A stretch of DNA of 28,993 bases. Origin: a virus. Position numbers and translations under genes: made by a program. Location of the stretch: the IMG/VR virus record IMGVR_UViG_3300041964_000023, positions 1 to 28,993 of that record. The stretch is one strand, 5' to 3'. The notes beneath the pieces were generated by a model. The model worked only from the letters and a program-made list of their open reading frames with translations, made no database searches and was not told the DNA's origin. Positions within the stretch are counted from its first letter, which is position 1; each line of letters starts with the position of its first letter. This document shows, one piece after another, positions 13,730-19,937 of this stretch.

Positions 13730-13988
13730 GGGGCTGCTCCTCCAGAATGGCGCGGACTTGGAGGCCGAGCGGGGTAAAGTGGTAGATGTCCTGATCGCGA
13801 TTGATCGGCTGCCGGTGCCAGATACCCTTCGTGACCAAGTTCAGAGCGACGGTCAGGTGTACCCCGCCAGTATCGAAGGCTCCGCGCACGATCTTGCCGC
13901 CGCTGGCCGCGCACAGTTCAATCGCCCGCCGCTGCGCCTCGCTCAGCCCTTCCGCGATCACGCGCGGATCGTCGCGCTCACCGGCCAT
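13722..13988 (-). CDS. Hypothetical phage protein with a possible winged-helix fold (88 aa)
   Basis: ATG 13988, within an ATGGCCGGTGA junction shared in near-identical form with two other gene starts. The product (ALNLVTKGIWHRQPINRD, then DIYHFTPLGLQVRAILEE) resembles winged-helix proteins: a helical pair (SEAQRRAIELCAASGGK) followed by a recognition-like helix and a beta wing ending TPLG. A DNA-binding role is suggested by pattern only. Confidence 0.55.
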   Translation of the reverse strand: MAGERDDPRVIAEGLSEAQRRAIELCAASGGKIVRGAFDTGGVHLTVALNLVTKGIWHRQPINRDQDIYHFTPLGLQVRAILEEQPHG

Positions 13989-14310
13989 TGGACGGCTCCC
14001 CGCGTGCGAGGGAAAGGGCGTCATCAAGTTCCGACAGGAAGGCGTTCACCTCCTCGCGGGGAATGTCGCCATAGTCTCCGCCGCACTCGTTGGCGCGATG
14101 CTGGACCCGCGCCGCAATGTCAGCGAAGGTCGGAGCGGTGACGATCAGGTGGGCATCTTCCTCGCGCGTCACATCGTGAACGACAATCGAACCGTCAGCA
14201 GCCACGATCCTATCGGCAATCCGCTCATCGCGTCGGTCAACAGGATGGTGAGCCCAAGGCCCCGCCGTCCACGCCTCCCCGCCTGCCTCTGTGGTGCGGG
14301 GGGAGGTCAC
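13978..14310 (-). CDS. Hypothetical phage protein (110 aa)
   Basis: GTG 14310 overlaps the stop of the pentapeptide gene (GTGA). It contains [20 protein letters not shown], then [20 protein letters not shown] and [21 protein letters not shown] short beta-rich front ([11 protein letters not shown]) precedes acidic helices ([18 protein letters not shown]). It resembles phage proteins that report on nucleotide or site availability only vaguely, so no function is assigned. Confidence 0.6.
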   Translation of the reverse strand: MTSPRTTEAGGEAWTAGPWAHHPVDRRDERIADRIVAADGSIVVHDVTREEDAHLIVTAPTFADIAARVQHRANECGGDYGDIPREEVNAFLSELDDALSLARGEPSNGR

Positions 14311-15059
14311 TTGGACTGCTCCGCGAGGCGCTTCATGTCCGCAAGCGCTTCATCGTTCGAGCAATAAAAGCTCGGCAAACGCTCCATGCTTGGGTCGCTG
14401 GCAAGGTAGATCAGGGTCGCGGCCGCTGCGGTGCCGATCTTGTGCTCGAGGGCCTTACCTTCATCGCCGGCCAGCGTGACGACCCAGCCGGCGCGGCAAT
14501 GCGTCGTATCGCAAGTGTGCCAAGCGCCCATGTCGAGAGCGCGCGGCTGAGAGGCCGCCGCGTACACCTGCTTGTGAATGTCGGGGATAACAGGGGCATC
14601 GCGCAGGACGGCACCGCTCAGGTCGGCACCGCTCAGGTCGGCACAGCTCAGGACGGCACCGCTCAGGTCGGCACCGCGCAGGACGGCACCGCTCAGGACG
14701 GCACCGCTCAGGTCGGCACCGCTCAGGACGGCACCGCTCAGGTCGGCACAGCTCAGGTCGGCACAGCTCAGGACGGCACCGCTCAGGTCGGCACCGCGCA
14801 GGACGGCACCGCTCAGGACGGCACAGCTCAGGTCGGCACCGCGCAGGACGGCACCGCTCAGGTCGGCACCGCGCAGGACGGCACCGCTCAGGACGGCACC
14901 GCTCAGGTCGGCACCGCTCTTCCAGGCCCACTTGATGGCTAGGCCGAGTTTCACTCGCGGCGACAGATCCGGCGCACAGCTGATCTCGGCGGTGAATTGG
15001 ACCTTGCCGGTCCAACGGTTGCGAACCTCAAACTTTTCGTGGGGAGCCAGCGTTGCCAC
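14307..15059 (-). CDS. Pentapeptide-repeat protein (250 aa), first gene of the leftward operon
   Basis: GTG 15059 with GGAGA eight bases upstream, about 30 bases after the predicted pL start. Residues 1-47 are a short head ([18 protein letters not shown]). Residues about 49-153 are 21 tandem pentapeptides of the A(D/V)LSG/A(D/V)LRG type, which should fold into a right-handed quadrilateral beta helix. Residues 155-250 form a separate C-terminal domain with [19 protein letters not shown] and [15 protein letters not shown]. Proteins with this fold include Qnr and MfpA, which mimic DNA and shield gyrase, but most phage members have no tested role. First position in the operon fits an early host-interaction factor. 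Confidence 0.75.
   Translation of the reverse strand: MATLAPHEKFEVRNRWTGKVQFTAEISCAPDLSPRVKLGLAIKWAWKSGADLSGAVLSGAVLRGADLSGAVLRGADLSCAVLSGAVLRGADLSGAVLSCADLSCADLSGAVLSGADLSGAVLSGAVLRGADLSGAVLSCADLSGADLSGAVLRDAPVIPDIHKQVYAAASQPRALDMGAWHTCDTTHCRAGWVVTLAGDEGKALEHKIGTAAAATLIYLASDPSMERLPSFYCSNDEALADMKRLAEQSK
14601..14915 (-). repeat. 21 tandem 15-bp units encoding the pentapeptide repeats
   Basis: 315 bp of a 15-bp unit, on the plus strand GGCACCGCTCAGGTC or GGCACCGCGCAGGAC and close variants. Units differ at only three or four positions, far less than needed to keep the protein pattern, which points to recent copy-number expansion. The period keeps several other frames open on both strands. Confidence 0.9.
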
Positions 15060-15096
15060 GGTCTTCGTCTCCGGCCGCCGGGGTGGCGGTGGAGAC

Positions 15097-15125
15097 TGTT
15101 TAGGCTAGCTAAACGGCACGCGCAA
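15097..15125 (-). promoter_or_regulatory. Leftward early promoter (pL)
   Basis: On the minus strand TTGCGC (15125-15120), a 17-base spacer, and TAAACA (15102-15097). The spacer and -10 contain operator OL1. The layout is base-for-base like pR (TTGCGC-N17-TAAACG; spacers share TGCCGTTTAG). It drives the operon beginning at GTG 15059. Confidence 0.65.
15098..15114. promoter_or_regulatory. Operator OL1
   Basis: GTTTAG-GCTAG-CTAAAC, perfect 6-base arms. It covers the -10 and spacer of pL, so bound repressor would block RNA polymerase. Confidence 0.7.
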
Positions 15126-15132
15126 GCTGTTT

Positions 15133-15149
15133 GTTTAGCCTAACGAAAC
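15133..15149. promoter_or_regulatory. Operator OL2
   Basis: GTTTAG-CCTAA-CGAAAC, one mismatch from the consensus, 35 bp from OL1 centre to centre. It overlaps the last codons of the repressor gene, upstream of the pL -35. Confidence 0.6.
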
Positions 15150-15446
15150 TTTTTTCTCGAGCGTCACGTCGTTGAGCGTCTCGACCTCGCTGGCAAGGCG
15201 CAACATTCCCACGCGGAGGCGCCGAAGCGACATCGCGTCATCGGGATGCATCAGCAGCTCGTAGGGGCGCAGGTTTAGATACTCAGCGAGCTCGTTGATA
15301 TCGTCGCGCGTATAGGGCTGCTTCCCACTGGCGGTGAGGCTCACCCTCGCCTTGTTCCAGTCCAGATCGCGCACGATGTCTGCCTGCTTCTTGCCAAGCG
15401 TCTTCAGCCACTGCTTCAGGTACCAGTCATGCGCGGGAGCTGCCAT
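15135..15446 (-). CDS. CI-like HTH repressor (103 aa)
   Basis: ATG 15446. An N-terminal Xre-type HTH domain is visible: WLKTLGKKQADIVRDLDWNK, ARVSLTASGKQPYTRDDINE and LAEYLNLRPYELLMHPDD at residues about 13-75, followed by a short helical tail (SLRRLRVGMLRLASEVE) and no peptidase or RecA-cleavage domain. It is bracketed by four 17-bp operators and divergent from a Cro-like gene, so it is the prophage repressor. There is no ribosome site. A TATCAT -10 ends six bases before the ATG, suggesting a leaderless message. Without a cleavage domain, induction must work differently from lambda, perhaps by an antirepressor. Confidence 0.75.
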   Translation of the reverse strand: MAAPAHDWYLKQWLKTLGKKQADIVRDLDWNKARVSLTASGKQPYTRDDINELAEYLNLRPYELLMHPDDAMSLRRLRVGMLRLASEVETLNDVTLEKKVSLG

Positions 15447-15452
15447 GTGCGA

Positions 15453-15481
15453 ATGATACCACCCACGCTTACGACGGTCGT
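15453..15481 (-). promoter_or_regulatory. Repressor-maintenance promoter (pRM-like)
   Basis: TATCAT at 15458-15453 on the minus strand, with a poor -35 (ACGACC, 15481-15476) at 17-base spacing. The -35 abuts operator OR2 (15480-15496), the geometry expected if bound repressor activates its own promoter. The predicted start falls at the A of ATG 15446. Confidence 0.45.
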
Positions 15482-15496
15482 TTCGCTCAGCTAAAC
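15480..15496. promoter_or_regulatory. Operator OR2
   Basis: GTTTCG-CTCAG-CTAAAC, one mismatch from the consensus. It is 36 bp from OR1 centre to centre and adjoins the repressor promoter. Confidence 0.6.
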
Positions 15497-15504
15497 ATTT
15501 GATG

Positions 15505-15533
15505 TTGCGCCTGCCGTTTAGACAGTCTAAACG
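15505..15533 (+). promoter_or_regulatory. Rightward early promoter (pR)
   Basis: TTGCGC (15505-15510), 17-base spacer, TAAACG (15528-15533). The start is predicted about seven bases later, at or next to ATG 15541, so the first message would be leaderless. It shares its layout and operator position with pL. Confidence 0.65.
15516..15532. promoter_or_regulatory. Operator OR1
   Basis: GTTTAG-ACAGT-CTAAAC, perfect 6-base arms, covering the spacer and -10 of pR exactly as OL1 covers pL. Confidence 0.7.
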
Positions 15534-15540
15534 CTTGTGC

Positions 15541-15762
15541 ATGACGCTAGACGCATATCTCAGCCGGCCTGACGCCAAACAGCTTACGACGCTCGCTTCC
15601 GAGATCGGAGTTTCGAAGGGCCGGCTGTCCCAACTTCGTCATGCGACCGACTGGCCGCCCGAGCTGGCATTGAACGCGGAGAAAGCCACCGGCGGTGTGC
15701 TGAACGCTTCATTGCTCTCGCCCGTCGTTGCGAAGGCGCGACTTCCGCAAGAGGCCGCGTAG
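15541..15762 (+). CDS. Cro-like HTH protein (73 aa)
   Basis: ATG 15541, divergent from the repressor with the operators between. The product resembles YdaS/Cro-type small HTH proteins: MTLDAYLSRPDAKQLTTLAS, then EIGVSKGRLSQLRHATDWPP at residues 20-40 as the recognition helix, and ALNAEKATGGVLNASLLSP. Such proteins lower repressor expression and favour the lytic route. There is no Shine-Dalgarno sequence before the ATG, in agreement with a leaderless pR transcript. Confidence 0.72.
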   Translation: MTLDAYLSRPDAKQLTTLASEIGVSKGRLSQLRHATDWPPELALNAEKATGGVLNASLLSPVVAKARLPQEAA

Positions 15763-15765
15763 ATG

Positions 15766-15993
15766 TCAGGCCACGCTGTCCCGATCCGGCCCACGCGATC
15801 GCCGCTTCCTCGGCTTTGCGGGAAAGTGGAGCACGTTACCGCGGTCGTGCTCGTCAAGCACGAGTCGCACTGCCGCGTTAGTAGCCCGCGCGATCCGCAG
15901 CGGCATGCAATGCTGATCCCCGTTCGACCAAGCCATGACGAGGTTGCCGTCAGCGATCCGAACCGTGGGCACTTCGTCTCTGTACGCGCACAT
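15766..15993 (-). CDS. Hypothetical phage protein (75 aa), opposite to the surrounding genes
   Basis: ATG 15993 follows GGGGAGGACAGGAAAC, a strong ribosome site. The product reads MCAYRDEVPTVRIADGNLVM, then AWSNGDQHCMPLRIARATNA and AAVRLVLDEHDRGNVLHFPA, with a basic tail. Its composition is far more protein-like than the rightward ORF in the same place (15763-16197). The stop lies three bases from the Cro-like stop, so the genes converge. It may be a separately expressed (lysogenic) gene. No family recognised. Confidence 0.55.
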   Translation of the reverse strand: MCAYRDEVPTVRIADGNLVMAWSNGDQHCMPLRIARATNAAVRLVLDEHDRGNVLHFPAKPRKRRSRGPDRDSVA

Positions 15994-16196
15994 GTTTCCT
16001 GTCCTCCCCATGCGGGGAAGCTGCCCACTTCCAGCTCCTGGTTTCCACGGCGCGACTCGTCTGCCCGGGGCCAGCGTATGCCGAACCCAGCCTTTAGGCT
16101 AGGTGCAAAGTGTAACAAATCTGTAGCAATCGGCGCTAGGCCCATCGGTTTGCGTGGAAAGGCGGGGGTCACAAGCCGCGCCGGTGGGGTCTGGTG
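15994..16196. promoter_or_regulatory. Non-coding divergent promoter region
   Basis: About 200 bp between the leftward gene and the rightward operon, with an AT-richer core (about 16105-16130). TTTAGGCTAG at 16093-16102 copies ten bases of operator OL1 but lacks the second half-site. No convincing -35/-10 pair was identified. Confidence 0.4.
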
Positions 16197-16355
16197 ATGG
16201 CGCAACCGCGGGCCATCATCGCCGCCGAAATCGAACGCCTGATCGACCTTCTCGACTGGATCGACGGTGACGCCGATTTCGAGCCGGACATCGACTGCGG
16301 GGCTGATGACATCGGGGAAGTCGAAGGCGACACCTTCATGGAAAGGGCCGCCTAG
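16197..16355 (+). CDS. Small acidic hypothetical protein (52 aa)
   Basis: ATG 16197 to TAG 16353-16355. The product starts MAQPRAIIAAEIERLIDLLD and continues WIDGDADFEPDIDCGADDIG. The very acidic second half is typical of short phage proteins. It is the first gene of the rightward operon, abutting the next ATG directly. No family recognised. Confidence 0.55.
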   Translation: MAQPRAIIAAEIERLIDLLDWIDGDADFEPDIDCGADDIGEVEGDTFMERAA

Positions 16356-16538
16356 ATGCTCGGCCCCATCCTCATCGTCCTTGGCCCTCTTATAGGCCTC
16401 GTGCTGGGCTGCCTCGCCATCGAGGCTTCCCGCGTCCTCGCGGATCTTCTGACGCGCCAGGATGCGACGGACGAGGAAGCCTATGGCGACTGGCCTCATG
16501 ACCCAACCACCAACATTGGAGACTGCAATGTCCTCTAG
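16356..16538 (+). CDS. Small membrane protein (60 aa)
   Basis: ATG 16356 immediately follows the previous stop. Residues 4-24 (PILIVLGPLIGLVLGCLAIE) form a transmembrane helix, followed by a soluble acidic tail. Function unknown; co-transcribed with the next membrane protein, which it overlaps by 11 bases. Confidence 0.55.
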   Translation: MLGPILIVLGPLIGLVLGCLAIEASRVLADLLTRQDATDEEAYGDWPHDPTTNIGDCNVL

Positions 16539-16725
16539 CTCGCAAGCGCAAGGTGGGGGCGTCGGCTGCCTCACCGTCCTTGGCATCGTATTTGTTGTGC
16601 TCAAGCTAGTGGGCACCATCGACTGGTCGTGGTGGTGGGTCCTCGCACCGTTCTGGGTACCAGCCGTGTTGCTCCTCGCGATCCTCGGCGTCGCGGCTGG
16701 CATCTCTGCCATATCACGCCGGTGA
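16528..16725 (+). CDS. Small membrane protein of the 'transmembrane Fragile-X-F' phage type (65 aa)
   Basis: ATG 16528. Two membrane segments: CLTVLGIVFVVLKLVGTI, then a WSWWWVLAPFW turn, then VPAVLLLAILGVAAGI. The IDWSWWWVLAPFW block is characteristic of short phage proteins that databases name after a Fragile-X-F-like transmembrane domain. Their role is unknown and the name is not informative. A possible superinfection-related membrane factor, by context only. Confidence 0.6.
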   Translation: MSSSSQAQGGGVGCLTVLGIVFVVLKLVGTIDWSWWWVLAPFWVPAVLLLAILGVAAGISAISRR

Positions 16726-16777
16726 TCATCGCCGTGCCCACTCTTTCTTGCCATGCCCACGATGGGAGCAATGCACG

Positions 16778-17230
16778 ATGAGCGTCCGCCAATCGTCGGA
16801 AAAGAGACCCGTATTTTCCGCTTCGTCAGTTCTCGATGCCGTCGCTTCCGAGCTGTCGCTTATCAAGTCTCAGGATCGGCTCACATATGCCGACTTAGCG
16901 CGGGTGCTCGGCAGGTCTGACGATCAGGCTGCCAAGTATTGCGAGGGCACTGCCGAGATGGGCATTGTCGCCTTTGCCAGCGCGAAGCGCGAGTGGAACG
17001 GTCGCTTCACCGGTGCACTTGATCGTCTTTGTCACGATAGCCGCCCCAGCAAGGTTGCTGATCGCCACCACGAAAGCAAGGTGCTGAAGGCGGCGTTAGC
17101 ACTGTCTATCGCACTGACTGACGACGACGAGATATGTGCCGAGGATGTTCGGGCAAACCGCGCGACTATCGAGGCCGCGCGCGACAGCCTGGAAGCCCTG
17201 CTGAGTAAGTTGACGGTGCAGGCGGCGTGA
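16778..17230 (+). CDS. Hypothetical phage regulator-like protein (150 aa)
   Basis: ATG 16778 with GGGAG upstream. The segment DRLTYADLARVLGRSDDQAA, then KYCEGTAEMGIVAFASAKRE and RFTGALDRLC, resembles a phage protein with an HTH-like start that may bind DNA. The C-terminal half (KVLKAALALSIALTDDDEIC, then NRATIEAARDSLEALLSKL) is helical and oligomer-like. Its stop overlaps the methyltransferase GTG (GTGA). Role inferred from pattern only. Confidence 0.6.
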   Translation: MSVRQSSEKRPVFSASSVLDAVASELSLIKSQDRLTYADLARVLGRSDDQAAKYCEGTAEMGIVAFASAKREWNGRFTGALDRLCHDSRPSKVADRHHESKVLKAALALSIALTDDDEICAEDVRANRATIEAARDSLEALLSKLTVQAA

Positions 17231-18351
17231 CCGTCCGCATCCTCATAGGCGACTGCCGGGAGCGGATGAAGGAGTTGCAGGATTGCAGCGTCGACTCCGT
17301 TGTTTGTGATCCACCGTACCATCTGACGAGCATCGTGAAGCGGTTCGGCTCGGCAACCGCGGCGCCTGCTCAAGTCGGTGCCACCGGTGCCTATGCCCGT
17401 GCCTCACGCGGCTTCATGGGCCAAACCTGGGACGGCGGCGACATCGCGTTCCAGCCGGAGTTTTGGGCCGAGGTGCTGCGCGTCCTGAAGCCTGGTGGGC
17501 ATCTCGTCGCCTTCTCCGGCTCCCGCACCTACCACCGCATGGCTGTGGCGATCGAGGATGCCGGGTTTGAGATCCGCGACCAACTCATGTGGCTGTACGG
17601 CTCCGGGTTTCCGAAGTCGCACAATCAGCCTGGCGGGCTCGGTACTGCTCTCAAGCCAGCGCACGAACCGACCTGCCTCGCTCGCAAGCCGCTGATCGGC
17701 ACGGTTGCCGCCAACATCGCTGCGCATGGCACCGGGGCGCTGAACATCGACGGGTGCCGGATTGAAGCGGGCAAAGAGACTATCGAGCGCGGCGATCTTG
17801 ACGCCGCCTATACCAACTCAGCCGAAGGTTATCAGCGGCTCAACCGCAGCATGATGACCCATAAGCCGAAAGAACGTGCAGGGCCCGCAAATGCACTCGG
17901 TCGCTGGCCCGCCAACATCATCCACGATGGCAGTGAGGAAGTGCTGGCCGGGTTTCCCGAAAGCAACGCTCGCGATGGCGTGACCAAAGGTGCGAATTTG
18001 GGGTTCCACGGCGGAGGTGCGGCCCACAGCCGGATCCCAAAAGAAGTGCGAAGCGACACCGGCTCCGCAGCCCGCTTCTTCTACTGCGCCAAGGCCACCT
18101 CCGAGGAGCGCGGCGAGGGCAACAATCACCCGACCGTGAAGCCGGTCGCGCTGATGCGCTGGCTGTGCCGTCTCGTCACTCCGAAGGGCGGGACGGTGCT
18201 GGATCCGTTCGCCGGATCCGGATCAACCCTGATCGCAGCTGACGCCGAAGGGTTCGATGCGATCGGCTGCGAGCTTTCCCCGGAATATGCAGCCATTGCC
18301 GAGCGCCGCATGCGCGCCGCTGCCGGCATGTTCGCGGAGATAGCAGCATGA
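17227..18351 (+). CDS. DNA methyltransferase (N4-cytosine/N6-adenine type, 374 aa)
   Basis: GTG 17227 overlaps the upstream stop. The catalytic motif comes first: VDSVVCDPPYHLTSIVKRFG has DPPY at residues about 28-31. The SAM-binding motif comes last: GGTVLDPFAGSGSTLIAADA, then CELSPEYAAIAERRM near residues 325-360. That order places it in the beta-group of amino-methyltransferases. The middle (WLYGSGFPKSHNQPGGLG, FFYCAKATSEERGEGNNHPT) is the usual linker and target-recognition region of phage enzymes. No restriction partner is nearby, so it is probably solitary, used for anti-restriction. Full length, intact. Confidence 0.85.
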   Translation: MTVRILIGDCRERMKELQDCSVDSVVCDPPYHLTSIVKRFGSATAAPAQVGATGAYARASRGFMGQTWDGGDIAFQPEFWAEVLRVLKPGGHLVAFSGSRTYHRMAVAIEDAGFEIRDQLMWLYGSGFPKSHNQPGGLGTALKPAHEPTCLARKPLIGTVAANIAAHGTGALNIDGCRIEAGKETIERGDLDAAYTNSAEGYQRLNRSMMTHKPKERAGPANALGRWPANIIHDGSEEVLAGFPESNARDGVTKGANLGFHGGGAAHSRIPKEVRSDTGSAARFFYCAKATSEERGEGNNHPTVKPVALMRWLCRLVTPKGGTVLDPFAGSGSTLIAADAEGFDAIGCELSPEYAAIAERRMRAAAGMFAEIAA

Positions 18352-18533
18352 CTGGCTGGCACTCCAAACAAGCCCTCCCGCCCGATCTGAGCCTCATAGA
18401 TCCGCAGCTCGCGGACGCGCGCATTGCCGCGGCGGCCGAGTATGAGCCCGACTCCATTCCCAGCCGCGCGATTCTCTCCGGCCAATGGGACGGCGGATCC
18501 GTCGTCGGCAGGCATTTGCGGGGAGGGGAGTGA
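18348..18533 (+). CDS. Small hypothetical protein (61 aa)
   Basis: ATG 18348 overlaps the methyltransferase stop (ATGA). The product starts MTGWHSKQALPPDLSLIDPQ and contains LADARIAAAAEYEPDSIPSR. Its stop shares one base with the next ATG (TGATG). No recognised family. Confidence 0.55.
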   Translation: MTGWHSKQALPPDLSLIDPQLADARIAAAAEYEPDSIPSRAILSGQWDGGSVVGRHLRGGE

Positions 18534-19354
18534 TGCCTCCGACGAAGATTCCCGCGAACTTCGCCGAGATCGCGCACCTCCCGAACAAACAGCTCGTTGC
18601 GATGCTGGGCGTGGCCGAGAAGACGATCAGTTGTGCGCGCACTCGTCTGGGCATCAGTAAGAAGGGCGGACGCACCCCTGAGGTCCGAGTTCCCGATGGT
18701 TTTGCTGCCCGGGCCGGGAGAGTCCCGGATCGGACCGTAGGGGCCGAGTTCGGTGTTTCCATCGCCACGGCCCTCCGGTGGCGCAAGGCGTTGGGCATCT
18801 CGAAGTATCGGCGGCCGAAGGCTGAGAAACCCGCGAAGGCTAAGCTGTTGCCGCGCGGTGGCAGCCTTGGTCACCCGGTGCCTGACGACTTCACACGGCT
18901 GGCGCCCACTTTGAACCTCATGGCGCTCGCCAAGCACTACGGTCGCGACAGGAAGACCATCTACCGCTGGGCAAAGCTCACCGGCGTCTATCCCAAAATG
19001 CATCGCCGCGACCCACGGCAAATGGCGCATCGCCCGCCCGAGCAGCGCGTCAGCCGCCGGCCCGGTCGTGCTCGCAAGCCCGTCGAGTTCGCCCGCACCA
19101 AGCCCGTCGCGGGCCGTATGGTGCTCCCAGCAGCGCCGCGCCAGGCCCCACAGCGTGCCGGGCGCGAGGAAGAGGCCGCTCAGCACCTCCGGCGCCATTA
19201 CCCGATCGTCTGCCGCTGCAACGAGCGCGGAGGCGCGGACCAGAAGGGTGAGTTGTGGCTGGTCGGGTCGGCGGTGCTCACGCCGGCGGAAATGCTCGAG
19301 CGGGCCAAGCGCAAGGGGTTTGATCCGGAGATCTGGCGGAGGATCGCGACGTGA
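18533..19354 (+). CDS. Multi-HTH DNA-binding protein (273 aa)
   Basis: ATG 18533 follows GGGGAGGGG. Three helix-turn-helix-like units are visible: PNKQLVAMLGVAEKTISCAR (residues about 16-40), RTVGAEFGVSIATALRWRKA (62-85) and NLMALAKHYGRDRKTIYRWA (123-148), each resembling a transposase/sigma-type HTH. A basic Arg/Pro linker (RPPEQRVSRRPGRARKP) and a Cys-containing C-terminus (HYPIVCRCNERGG, then TPAEMLERAKRKGFDPEIWR) follow. Position between methyltransferase and replication genes suggests an origin-binding or regulatory factor. Confidence 0.6.
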   Translation: MPPTKIPANFAEIAHLPNKQLVAMLGVAEKTISCARTRLGISKKGGRTPEVRVPDGFAARAGRVPDRTVGAEFGVSIATALRWRKALGISKYRRPKAEKPAKAKLLPRGGSLGHPVPDDFTRLAPTLNLMALAKHYGRDRKTIYRWAKLTGVYPKMHRRDPRQMAHRPPEQRVSRRPGRARKPVEFARTKPVAGRMVLPAAPRQAPQRAGREEEAAQHLRRHYPIVCRCNERGGADQKGELWLVGSAVLTPAEMLERAKRKGFDPEIWRRIAT

Positions 19355-19494
19355 GACGGCGCCATTTCTCCAAGAAGCTGAGCAAGGCTCAGAAAGCGGT
19401 CGTACCGTCGATGATGGACGCCGCTGTCGCTGCGGAGGCGCGGACGGTCGAGGAGTGCGAGCAGCGCTTGGCAGAGGAGGCGAAGAGCCGATGA
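19351..19494 (+). CDS. Small hypothetical protein (47 aa)
   Basis: GTG 19351 overlaps the upstream stop and its TGA overlaps the nuclease ATG (ATGA). The product begins RRRHFSKKLSKAQKAVVPSM and ends in an acidic helix (RTVEECEQRLAEEAKSR). A basic-then-acidic helical peptide. No family recognised. Confidence 0.55.
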   Translation: MRRRHFSKKLSKAQKAVVPSMMDAAVAAEARTVEECEQRLAEEAKSR

Positions 19495-19937
19495 CCTCCG
19501 CCAACCCCCTCGATATGCCCGCCGACGATTTCGATCAGGAACTGGACCCGGCTATCTATGTCGAGCCGAAGGACCGCGGCACCGCCTCTGAGGATGCGCG
19601 CCAGGCCGAGTTCGTGACGCTGATGCGGCGTACCGCGCGGGCGTGCCGGGTCTTTGCCGTGCCCAACGGTACGCATATCGCCAGCCACGCGGGACGGGCG
19701 AAGCGGCAGCGGGAGGGCCTGCTCTCCGGCGAGCCCGACACCGGCATAAGCTGGGCTGACGCGCCTACGGCTCGGATCGAGTTCAAGAACGGCCGCAAGA
19801 TGCCGGACGAGAACCAGATTGAGGCGCTCAACTGGTACCACCAGCGCGGCCATCCCGTCGCCGTTTGCCGGACCGCAGAAGGCGCGATGTGGTGGCTCCG
19901 CTCGATCGGCGCTCCGGTGCCTGAGGTGCGGTCGTGA
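19491..19937 (+). CDS. VRR-NUC domain nuclease (148 aa)
   Basis: ATG 19491. The core is the VRR-NUC restriction-fold pattern: SEDARQAEFVTLMRRTARAC, VFAVPNGTHIASHAGRAKRQ, then GLLSGEPDTGISWAD and ARIEFKNGRKMPDENQIEAL. The metal ligands are the Asp of GEPDTGISW and ExK of RIEFKNG, at residues about 82 and 97-99. Standalone phage VRR-NUC proteins are thought to resolve branched DNA such as Holliday junctions during replication. Adjacent replication genes agree with that. Intact, normal length. Confidence 0.8.
   Translation: MTSANPLDMPADDFDQELDPAIYVEPKDRGTASEDARQAEFVTLMRRTARACRVFAVPNGTHIASHAGRAKRQREGLLSGEPDTGISWADAPTARIEFKNGRKMPDENQIEALNWYHQRGHPVAVCRTAEGAMWWLRSIGAPVPEVRS

Noticed and set aside
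14601-14915. CRISPR-like periodic repeat.
   Set aside because: Units are contiguous 15-mers without spacers and are coding.
14442-15108. Three long ORFs across the 15-bp array in other frames ([10 protein letters not shown]-type, [11 protein letters not shown]-type and [10 protein letters not shown]-type repeats).
   Set aside because: They follow automatically from a stop-free 15-bp period. Only the leftward frame gives a known fold (pentapeptide repeats) and has a start, ribosome site and conserved flanking domains.
15763-16197. Rightward 144-residue ORF following the Cro-like gene.
   Set aside because: Composition is Ser/Arg/Pro-rich shadow-like and there is no ribosome site; the opposite-strand frame is more protein-like with a strong site.
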